A DNA stretch of 5,892 bases from Candidatus Cloacimonadota bacterium (GTDB taxonomy: Bacteria > Cloacimonadota > Cloacimonadia > Cloacimonadales > Cloacimonadaceae), in NCBI GenBank assembly GCA_017996595.1, contig JAGOGT010000083.1, positions 1 through 5,892 on the forward strand, given 5' to 3'. The stretch's first letter is position 1. Each line of letters opens with the position of its first letter. The position numbers were made by a program, and so were the translations under genes. Below the pieces are notes generated by a model. It worked only from the letters and a program-made list of their open reading frames with translations. It was not told where the DNA came from and did not search any database. Below, piece by piece: positions 1-5,253 of this stretch.

Positions 1-47
1 GAATGTGAGAGCAGGGCTGTGAGAGCGAACTGATGCAATTGGAGTTT

Positions 48-95
48 ATAAGGCCAAAGTAACTTATTGTTTATATTGAACTTAAATGGCCTTAT
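48..95. repeat. Inverted repeat, 9-bp perfect arms
   Basis: ATAAGGCCA at 48-56 is the exact reverse complement of TGGCCTTAT at 87-95, enclosing a 30-base AT-rich loop. Just inside the arms, AAGT (57-60) can also pair with ACTT (80-83) if three A residues (84-86) bulge, which lengthens the stem. No T-tract follows, so it is not an obvious intrinsic terminator. It abuts and shares base 95 with the next inverted repeat. Function is unknown; it may belong to the 3' region of an upstream gene outside the window. Confidence 0.6.
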
Positions 96-140
96 GGACT
101 TCAAATGCATGCTGATAAATTTGAACGTCCATGAAGTCCA
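95..140. repeat. Inverted repeat with two alternative pairings
   Basis: TGGACTTCA at 95-103 is perfectly complementary in reverse to TGAAGTCCA at 132-140. The same left arm can instead pair with an inner copy: 95-106 pairs with 119-131 over 12 base pairs with a single bulged C at 126. The two folds exclude each other because both use 95-103. This is seen directly in the sequence. Whether it acts as an RNA switch, a protein site or merely a duplicated repeat arm cannot be told. No T-tract follows either form. Confidence 0.55.
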
Positions 141-210
141 AACCGCCCCTAAGATATTCAATTAGGAAAAGTTAGTATAGGCGGCTTGAACTCCAGTGCC
201 TCATTTTAAA

Positions 211-258
211 TTATCCCTTCAGGGAATTTTTCACCATAGGCGGTGGATTCATCCACCG
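211..258. repeat. Double-hairpin repeat, unit A (REP-like)
   Basis: The unit carries two hairpins in series. The first is TCCCT (214-218) with AGGGA (221-225) around a TC loop. The second is CGGTGGAT (241-248) with ATCCACCG (251-258), also around a TC loop. The first hairpin is followed by a short T run (227-231) and might weakly terminate, but the stem is only 5 bp. Unit B at 284-330 has the same architecture about 70 bases downstream with different stem bases that still pair. The pattern resembles REP-type interspersed palindromes, which in other bacteria are mobilised by RAYT (REP-associated Y1) transposases. No such transposase is present here, so that link is inference. Confidence 0.6.
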
Positions 259-283
259 TATCTAGCGTATCACCGCAAACCCC

Positions 284-330
284 ATCCCTGAAAGGGATTA
301 TCCACCATCTCCGGCGGTTTCAACCGCCGG
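284..330. repeat. Double-hairpin repeat, unit B (REP-like)
   Basis: The first hairpin pairs ATCCCT (284-289) with AGGGAT (293-298) around a GAA loop. The second pairs CCGGCGGTT (311-319) with AACCGCCGG (322-330) around a TC loop, a 9-bp GC-rich stem. Relative to unit A the second stem differs at several positions on both sides, so pairing is kept by compensating changes. The spacing between hairpins is 12 bases here and 15 in unit A. No T-tract follows, which argues against a simple terminator. The hairpin DNA is open in some frames and may be mis-called as a small protein. Confidence 0.6.
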
Positions 331-348
331 CATCCAAAGTGGACCACC

Positions 349-400
349 ATGCGATGCCCATGCGATGCCCATGCAATTGCCCGGGGATCACATGGGCATC
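349..400. repeat. 11-base tandem repeat with inverted partner
   Basis: ATGCGATGCCC is repeated exactly twice head to tail (349-359 and 360-370), and a partial third copy starts at 371. Within it, GATGCCCATG (353-362 and 364-373) has its exact reverse complement CATGGGCATC at 391-400. A 10-bp stem can therefore form with a 17-base loop from the nearer copy, or with a longer loop from the first copy. No function is evident. It sits just downstream of the double-hairpin repeat pair and may be part of the same repeat-rich patch. Confidence 0.5.
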
Positions 401-539
401 TCATGGTAACTGTTTATATGGCATCACCTTCGAGGCCTGTTTAAGTAAGCAAGCGCTTGTTCCCCGATAGAGCAGCTCTGTTGTTGCCACATAGTTTGAA
501 AGTGAGCCATAATTTTCATTTTACAATGGACAGTTAGCA

Positions 540-575
540 ATGGACACCATAGACGATATGGACAAAATGGACAGC
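540..575. repeat. Degenerate 9-base tandem repeat
   Basis: Four consecutive 9-mers share the core ATGGAC (one with ATAGAC), starting at 540, 549, 558 and 567. A fifth ATGGACA lies slightly out of phase at 526-532. Because the period is a multiple of three, it reads as an acidic Met-Asp repeat in one frame up to a stop at 594-596. No ribosome binding site precedes it, so it is treated as low-complexity DNA rather than a gene. Confidence 0.5.
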
Positions 576-673
576 CTGCACAAAATGTATGAATAGTGTT
601 TCACCTTTCCGCCCTTCCACTGTTCCACTAAACTTCCGCACCATGGCACCCCGGCACTAATCCATAAATTCCA

Positions 674-702
674 TTGACATAATCCGCGGGAGCATAAGAA
701 TT
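674..702 (+). promoter_or_regulatory. Candidate sigma-70-type promoter for gcvPA
   Basis: A perfect TTGACA -35 box lies at 674-679. At the usual 17-base spacing the -10 position (697-702) reads AGAATT, a poor match to TATAAT; TAAGAA at 695-700 is a slightly better match at a 15-base spacing. Transcription would start near 709, roughly 35 bases before the gcvPA start codon. The perfect -35 and the position favour a promoter, while the weak -10 and unknown sigma preferences of the organism keep this tentative. Confidence 0.35.
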
Positions 703-723
703 GTAAAAAACTACTATTTTTAC
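703..723. promoter_or_regulatory. 7-bp inverted repeat ahead of gcvPA, possible operator
   Basis: GTAAAAA (703-709) and TTTTTAC (717-723) are perfect reverse complements separated by 7 bases. The site ends 9 bases before the ribosome binding site and overlaps the start point predicted from the TTGACA box at 674. As DNA it could be an operator for a dimeric regulator. As RNA the AU-rich stem would be weak. No regulator gene is in the window, so the role is inference. Confidence 0.35.
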
Positions 724-732
724 GCATTGTGC

Positions 733-738
733 AAGGAG
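733..738 (+). promoter_or_regulatory. Shine-Dalgarno site fixing the gcvPA start
   Basis: AAGGAG lies 5 bases before the ATG at 744. An in-frame GTG at 729 lies upstream of this site and would place it inside the coding region. The ATG is therefore preferred, and it also gives the N-terminus expected for the family. Confidence 0.8.
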
Positions 739-743
739 AAGAA

Positions 744-2090
744 ATGCCCTATATTTCTAATACAGATAGAGATAGGCGTAAAATCATGGACACCATCGGG
801 GTGAAGGATTTTTCGGAGCTTATCGCTTGTATTCCACCTAAGATGGTGATGAATAAGCCTCTGGCGCTGGATGAGCCTTTGTCTGAACTGGAGATCACCA
901 ATCGTATCAAAGCCAAGACCTGCCAAAATATCTGCGCAGGCAGTGCCAATTCCTTTTTGGGAGCCGGAGTGTATGATCACTTCATTCCCGCCGCGGTGGA
1001 TACCATCGTTTCGCGTCCCGAATTCTATACTGCCTACACTCCCTATCAGGCGGAAGTTAGCCAGGGAACGCTGCAATACATCTATGAATATCAAACCATG
1101 ATCTGTGAGCTTACCGGCATGGGAATCGCCAATGCCAGTATGTATGACGGGGCCAGTGCGGTTGCCGAAGCCATCCTCATGGCGGTGCGCAAGAACAAAC
1201 TGATGAAGGCGATATTGCCCGCCACCCTGCATCCGGACTATGTGAAAGTGATAAAAAGCTACACCAGTGGCATCGGCGTGGAACTACTCACTGCTCCCGC
1301 CAAAGACGGAATCACTGATCTGAGCGCTCTGGAAGCGATGATGGATGATACGATTGGCAGCGTGACCGTGCAGCAACCCAATTTCTATGGCAACCTGGAA
1401 GATGCTGCGGCCATCGATGCTATTGCCCATAAATTCCCCAAATGCCTGCTGATCGCCTGTGTTGATCCTATCTCGCTGGCAATCATCAATCCTCCCTCCG
1501 AATATCACGCAGATATCGTGGTGGGCGAAGGCCAGGCCTTGGGAAACAGTATGTATATGGGTGGTCCGCTCTTTGGATTCTTTGCCACCAAGCTCGAGAT
1601 GGCCAGGCTGATGCCGGGTCGCATCGTGGGCGGAACCCTGGACGTGGAAGGCAAGAAAGCCTATGCCCTCACCCTGCAAGCCCGCGAACAGCATATCCGC
1701 CGCAGCAAAGCCACCTCCAATATCTGTTCCAATCAATCCTTATGCATATTGGCAGCAACGGTTTATATGAGCCTGATGGGACGTGAAGGCTTGAAAGAAG
1801 TGGCCACGCAGTCCGCGCAAAAAGCGCATTATGCCGCCATGGAACTATGCAAGCTGCCGGGATTTGCCCTTGCCTATCCCCATGCTCCGTTCTTCAAAGA
1901 ATTTGTGCTATCCACCCCCCTTCCCGCTGCGAAGATTATCAAAGCCATGCTGCCCCGTAATATCTATCCGGGCCTGGATATGGCTCCCTTTGGCATGCCG
2001 AATGCCTTGATGATCGCCATCACCGAAAAGAAGCTAAAGGCCGATATTGACGCCCTGGTAAAAGCCATGAAGGAGGTGAATCATGAGTAA
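744..2090 (+). CDS. gcvPA: Glycine dehydrogenase (decarboxylating) subunit 1, P-protein alpha
   Basis: This is the N-terminal half of a split glycine decarboxylase (P-protein), a cytosolic enzyme. With GcvPB and PLP it decarboxylates glycine and passes the aminomethyl group to the lipoyl arm of H-protein. The 448 residues match the usual length of the stand-alone subunit. Strongly conserved family stretches are visible: the MPYI-NTD-DR start, SFLGAGVYDH at 70-79, TAYTPYQAEVSQG at 96-108, NASMYDG at 130-136, then QQPNFYGNLED, a VDPISL/PPSEY segment, a GGP-FGFFA segment and the R-HIRR-KATSNICSNQ region. The alpha subunit lacks the PLP lysine, which is in GcvPB, as expected. The start at 744 is chosen from the AAGGAG site 5 bases upstream; an in-frame GTG at 729 would add only five residues. 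The end overlaps gcvPB by 8 bases, implying translational coupling and equal subunit output. No frameshift or missing conserved block was seen. Confidence 0.96.
   Translation: MPYISNTDRDRRKIMDTIGVKDFSELIACIPPKMVMNKPLALDEPLSELEITNRIKAKTCQNICAGSANSFLGAGVYDHFIPAAVDTIVSRPEFYTAYTPYQAEVSQGTLQYIYEYQTMICELTGMGIANASMYDGASAVAEAILMAVRKNKLMKAILPATLHPDYVKVIKSYTSGIGVELLTAPAKDGITDLSALEAMMDDTIGSVTVQQPNFYGNLEDAAAIDAIAHKFPKCLLIACVDPISLAIINPPSEYHADIVVGEGQALGNSMYMGGPLFGFFATKLEMARLMPGRIVGGTLDVEGKKAYALTLQAREQHIRRSKATSNICSNQSLCILAATVYMSLMGREGLKEVATQSAQKAHYAAMELCKLPGFALAYPHAPFFKEFVLSTPLPAAKIIKAMLPRNIYPGLDMAPFGMPNALMIAITEKKLKADIDALVKAMKEVNHE
2070..2079 (+). promoter_or_regulatory. Perfect 10-base Shine-Dalgarno site for gcvPB
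   Basis: AAGGAGGTGA is fully complementary to the canonical 16S rRNA 3' end and lies entirely inside the last codons of gcvPA. Its GGAGG core ends 6 bases before the gcvPB ATG. It fixes the gcvPB start and suggests that strong re-initiation balances the two subunits. Confidence 0.85.
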
Positions 2091-3537
2091 AACCATATTT
2101 GAATACAGCACCCCCGGACGCATGGGCGTAACCCTTCCCAAGCGCGAGATAGATACTCCTCTGGAAAACCTGATGCCGGCTAAAATGCTTCGGAACAAGG
2201 CACCCCGCTTGCCAGAAGTAAGCGAAATGGACGTGATGCGGCATTACATAAAGCTTTCACAGCTGAATCACTTCATCGAAAAGGGCCTTTACCCCTTGGG
2301 CAGCTGCACCATGAAATATAATCCCAAGGTGCATGAAAGCCTGGTGCGGCATACCTGCTTTGCCAATCTGCATCCCCATCAGCCCGAAGAGACCTTGCAA
2401 GGTGCGCTGGAGCTACTTTATGAATTACAAAAAGACCTGGCAGAGATTTCCGGCATGGCGAAGGTTACCTTGCAGCCTGTAGCCGGTGCACAGGGTGAAT
2501 TTACCGGCATCAAGATCATCGATGCCTACCATAAAGCCCGTGGAAATACCCACAAAGATACCATCATCATTCCCGATTCCGCGCATGGCACCAATCCCGC
2601 CACCTGCGCTCTGGTTGGCTATAAAGTGGTGGAACTCCCTTCCAATCCCGATGGCCGTTGCGATATCGCCAAGCTGCGTGAACTGGTGAACGCCAACACC
2701 GCGGGGATCATGATTACCAATCCCAGCACTCTGGGGCTTTTTGAAAATCAACTTACCGAGATTGCGGAAATAATGCATAGCGTGGATGCGCTGATGTATA
2801 TGGACGGAGCTAATCTGAATGCGCTTTTGGGGATCGTGCAGCCTGGTAAAATCGGCTTCGACGTGATGCACTTCAATCTGCATAAAACCTTCAGCACTCC
2901 TCATGGCGGTGGTGGCCCCGGTTGTGGTCCCGTCGGCGTGGTGGAAAAGCTGATTCCCTATCTGCCGGTGCCGTTGATCTCCAAGAACGACAGTGGCTAT
3001 CATCTTGACTATTCCCATGAAGCCACTTCCATCGGTAAAGTGCATAGTTTCTATGGCAATTTCGCCGTGCAAGTACGTGCTTATATTTACATCAAAATGC
3101 TGGGTGCACAGGGACTGCGCAGAGTGTCCGAAAACGCCATTCTTAATGCCAATTACCTGAAGAAACTGCTGGCTCCATATTATCACATTCAGCATCAGGA
3201 GCACTGCATGCATGAATTCGTGGCGGATGGTAGCAAACAAAAGAAGGAGAATGGTGTTTCCACCCTTGATATCGCCAAACGGTTGCTGGATAAAGGTTAT
3301 CATGCGCCAACCGTGTATTTCCCGCTTATCATCCCCGAGGCAATGATGATCGAGCCTACCGAAACCGAAAGCATCGATAGTATGGATGCCTTCGCTGCGG
3401 CCATGATCGAAATTGCCCATGAATGCGAAACTAATCCCGATATGCTGCATGAAGCTCCGCTAAGCACTCCGGTGCGCAGAGTGGATGACGTGCGTGCCGT
3501 GAAGGAACTTGATCCGGTTTTTCCCATTCAGAACTAG
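2083..3537 (+). CDS. gcvPB: Glycine dehydrogenase (decarboxylating) subunit 2, P-protein beta
   Basis: This is the C-terminal, PLP-binding half of split glycine decarboxylase. It partners GcvPA in the glycine cleavage system, which converts glycine to CO2, ammonia and a methylene group on tetrahydrofolate, or runs in reverse. At 484 residues it is the normal length. Visible landmarks are LYPLGSCTMKYNPK at 69-82, DSAHGTNPA starting at 165, and the PLP site NLHKTFSTPHGGGGPG with the Schiff-base lysine at K268. After these come the SIGKVHSFYGNF segment and a C-terminal region with TVYFPLIIPEAMMIEPTETES, all typical of the family. The start is set by a perfect Shine-Dalgarno site inside the end of gcvPA, giving an 8-base overlap. 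The stop codon (TAG) lies in the loop of a 9-bp inverted repeat. The partner genes gcvT and gcvH are not adjacent on either side within the window. Confidence 0.96.
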   Translation: MSKTIFEYSTPGRMGVTLPKREIDTPLENLMPAKMLRNKAPRLPEVSEMDVMRHYIKLSQLNHFIEKGLYPLGSCTMKYNPKVHESLVRHTCFANLHPHQPEETLQGALELLYELQKDLAEISGMAKVTLQPVAGAQGEFTGIKIIDAYHKARGNTHKDTIIIPDSAHGTNPATCALVGYKVVELPSNPDGRCDIAKLRELVNANTAGIMITNPSTLGLFENQLTEIAEIMHSVDALMYMDGANLNALLGIVQPGKIGFDVMHFNLHKTFSTPHGGGGPGCGPVGVVEKLIPYLPVPLISKNDSGYHLDYSHEATSIGKVHSFYGNFAVQVRAYIYIKMLGAQGLRRVSENAILNANYLKKLLAPYYHIQHQEHCMHEFVADGSKQKKENGVSTLDIAKRLLDKGYHAPTVYFPLIIPEAMMIEPTETESIDSMDAFAAAMIEIAHECETNPDMLHEAPLSTPVRRVDDVRAVKELDPVFPIQN

Positions 3538-3548
3538 ATAAAAACCGG
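3514..3548. repeat. Inverted repeat spanning the gcvPB stop codon
   Basis: CCGGTTTTT (3514-3522) and AAAAACCGG (3540-3548) are perfect 9-bp reverse complements around a 17-base loop that contains the gcvPB TAG stop. No T-tract follows the right arm, so it is not a standard intrinsic terminator for the plus strand. It could act as an mRNA processing or stability element between the glycine and envelope genes, or be a chance pairing. Function is inferred only from its position. Confidence 0.4.
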
Positions 3549-3567
3549 GAACAAATATGGAGATAAC

Positions 3568-4203
3568 ATGAATAAACACATAGTGATAATGGCCCTGCTG
3601 CTGGTGCTGGCAAGCTTTGGCTTTGCACAGACCCTCAAGCTGGCCTACGTGAATACCGATCGCCTTTTGGTGGATAGCAACGAAGCTGCCGAAATCAGCC
3701 GGCTTTTCGCTCTGGATAAGCAAAATTGGACTGCTCAGGTGCGAGCTCTGGATGATGAGATCAAGCAGATGGAACGCGATTTTGAGATTCGCAAGCTCAC
3801 CATGAATGACGCCACCAAGCGCGATACCCAAACCCGCATTGATACCAAGAAAACCGAGGCCGGACGCCTTTTGGAAGAATACTTCGGTGATGGCGGCAAG
3901 GCGGAGCTGCGCTATCGGGAGCTGATCGATCCTTTAACCAAGAAGATTCACGACCTCATCAAGAAAACTGCCGAAGACGAGAAATACACCATGATCTTCG
4001 ATATCAGCATGGGCACCATATTGTATGCCATGCCCACTCTGGATATCACCGATCAGCTTTTACTGGAACTGAATAAAGACACCGTGCCTCCCGCAGGCAT
4101 GGAAAACAAGGATCAGGAGAAGTTTCCCACCGGCACTATTCCCGAAGATAAGAAGGAAAATCTCTTCCCTCCCCAGGATTTTAAACCCGAAATTAAACCC
4201 TAA
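3568..4203 (+). CDS. OmpH/Skp-family periplasmic chaperone
   Basis: This is a 211-residue secreted protein of the OmpH/Skp family, which holds unfolded outer-membrane proteins in the periplasm before assembly by the BAM complex. A signal peptide is clear: M-N-K-H, a hydrophobic core at about 5-17, then G-F-A with likely cleavage between A20 and Q21. The mature protein opens with LAYVNTDRLL, the typical family strand. A long charged helical stretch (about 45-145) with coiled-coil character follows. The family's C-terminal strand and DIT-QLLLELNK ending come next, at about 140-169. The last 40 or so residues form a proline- and charge-rich tail beyond the usual core. GGAG sits 5 bases before the ATG. 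The gene lies 30 bases after gcvPB and 9 bases before lpxD, the classic skp-lpxD neighbourhood. Family membership is firm; whether it is the main Skp or one of several paralogues cannot be seen here. Confidence 0.88.
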   Translation: MNKHIVIMALLLVLASFGFAQTLKLAYVNTDRLLVDSNEAAEISRLFALDKQNWTAQVRALDDEIKQMERDFEIRKLTMNDATKRDTQTRIDTKKTEAGRLLEEYFGDGGKAELRYRELIDPLTKKIHDLIKKTAEDEKYTMIFDISMGTILYAMPTLDITDQLLLELNKDTVPPAGMENKDQEKFPTGTIPEDKKENLFPPQDFKPEIKP

Positions 4204-4212
4204 TGGACTAAC

Positions 4213-5250
4213 ATGAAGGAATTCAAGCTAAAGCTAGGTTATCCCCAGATTCAGGGAATCACCCGCGGCACCTTGATAAATCAGGGTGCAGGACAGCTAT
4301 ATAAAGTTAGCGAACCCAGAGAAGCCGACGAGCATACCATCATCTTTCTGGAACAGGATAAGCTGCTGGAACAGGTGCAAGGCTCTGCTGCGGGGCTTAT
4401 CATCACCACTGAGGCCTATCGCCAGGCCCTTGGCAACAGACCGCTTCTGATCGTGGATAATCCCTATTTCTCGCTGATGGTGCTGATTCATTACTGGCTG
4501 ATGCAGGAAGATGCCAATCGCCTCTATCAGATTCATCCCAGTGCCATTATCGCTGCAGACGTACGCTACGAAGGTGAAGTATTTATCGGCGCTCACGTGG
4601 TGATCGAAAGTGGCTGCGTACTGGGGAATAAAGCCGTTATCGAAGCAGGTTGCCACTTAGGAGCAAATGTTGTTATCGGCAGCGGCACGAAGCTGATGCC
4701 AGGCGTGAATATCTACAGCGACTGCAGCCTGGGTAAGAACTGCCTCATTCACAGCGGCGCAGTAATCGGTGCAGATGGCTTTGGCTTCATGCTGATGGGC
4801 GAAAAGCAGCAGAAAATTCCCCAGGTAGGCAATGTGAGCATCGGCGACGATGTGGAGATCGGAGCCAATAGCTGCGTGGATCGTGCCACCCTGGGCAGCA
4901 CCATTATTGGCACCGGCACCAAGATCGATAATTTCGTACAGATCGGCCATAATTGCATCATTGGCAAGCACTGCATCCTTTGTGCCCACGTAGGCCTGGC
5001 CGGAAGCACCGTTACCGGCGATTACGTGTATCTGGCAGGACAGGTGGGAGCCGCAGGACACCTTAAAATTGGCCACCGGGCGATGATTGGAGCGCAATCC
5101 GGCATCACTGGCGATATTCCTGATGATGCTCGCTATTTGGGTTCCCCTGCCCTCGAAGGTGGCCTCCAAAAACGCATCATGGCCATTCAAAAGAACCTTC
5201 CCGACATGTTCAAGGCTTATCTGAAGGCCAAAAAAGCTGATAAGGAGTAA
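4213..5250 (+). CDS. lpxD: UDP-3-O-acylglucosamine N-acyltransferase
   Basis: LpxD adds the second, N-linked 3-hydroxyacyl chain to UDP-3-O-acylglucosamine using acyl-ACP, the third step of lipid A synthesis, in the cytoplasm. The 345 residues match the family. Residues 1 to about 105 form the N-terminal uridine-binding domain. From IHPSA (107) to about 310 run hexapeptide repeats of the left-handed beta-helix. Family signatures are GADGFGF at 186-192, the IGDDVEIGANSCVDRATLGST segment, and KIDNFVQIGHN with the probable catalytic histidine at H246 (aligned by motif with E. coli H239). A helical lysine-rich tail (about 318-345) closes the protein, as expected for the trimer's C-terminal helices. 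The ribosome binding site is weak (GGA at 4205-4207), and a two-codon ATG-GAC-TAA lies between the skp-like stop and this ATG, so translation probably depends on ribosomes arriving from the upstream gene. lpxC follows after 3 bases. Confidence 0.95.
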   Translation: MKEFKLKLGYPQIQGITRGTLINQGAGQLYKVSEPREADEHTIIFLEQDKLLEQVQGSAAGLIITTEAYRQALGNRPLLIVDNPYFSLMVLIHYWLMQEDANRLYQIHPSAIIAADVRYEGEVFIGAHVVIESGCVLGNKAVIEAGCHLGANVVIGSGTKLMPGVNIYSDCSLGKNCLIHSGAVIGADGFGFMLMGEKQQKIPQVGNVSIGDDVEIGANSCVDRATLGSTIIGTGTKIDNFVQIGHNCIIGKHCILCAHVGLAGSTVTGDYVYLAGQVGAAGHLKIGHRAMIGAQSGITGDIPDDARYLGSPALEGGLQKRIMAIQKNLPDMFKAYLKAKKADKE

Positions 5251-5253
5251 AGC

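Larger units (their letters stand above)
1..743. other. Repeat-rich intergenic region upstream of gcvPA
   Basis: No coding region can be supported here on either strand. The open frames are short, lack ribosome binding sites and run through the hairpins. The first 30 bases could be the tail of an upstream plus-strand gene, since one frame stays open to a TGA at 31-33, but there is too little to identify it. The 9-mer TGTGAGAGC occurs twice there (4-12 and 18-26). The stretch instead holds stacked inverted repeats (48-140), a double-hairpin repeat pair (211-330), a short tandem repeat with an inverted partner (349-400), a degenerate 9-base tandem repeat (540-575), and the likely control region of gcvPA (674-743). 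I see nothing specific in 401-525 and 576-673 apart from a 10-base palindrome at 450-459 that chance could explain. I found no tRNA, no glycine-riboswitch core and no strong terminator. Confidence 0.75.

Noticed and set aside
311..330. GC-rich hairpin as an intrinsic terminator
   Set aside because: No T-tract follows on either strand, and its twin in unit A points to a repeat element rather than a terminator.
450..459. Perfect 10-base palindrome CAAGCGCTTG
   Set aside because: About one such palindrome is expected by chance in an intergenic stretch this long, and it is far from any promoter signal.
243..470. A 75-codon plus-strand open frame
   Set aside because: It runs through both arms of the repeat hairpins, has no ribosome binding site and has low-complexity composition; it is an accident of the repeats.
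540..596. An 18-residue Met-Asp-rich open frame
   Set aside because: It is produced by the 9-base tandem repeat and has no ribosome binding site or sign of selection.
729..743. GTG at 729 as the gcvPA start
   Set aside because: It would put the AAGGAG site inside the gene, whereas the ATG at 744 is correctly spaced from it and matches the family N-terminus.
401..743. Glycine riboswitch upstream of gcvPA
   Set aside because: I could not find the conserved aptamer core or a tandem aptamer layout by eye; a covariance search would settle it.
2425..3450. Long minus-strand open frame (341 codons) opposite gcvPB
   Set aside because: The plus strand encodes an unmistakable conserved GcvPB. The antisense frame gives a His/Ile-rich protein with no recognisable motif and is explained by codon bias.
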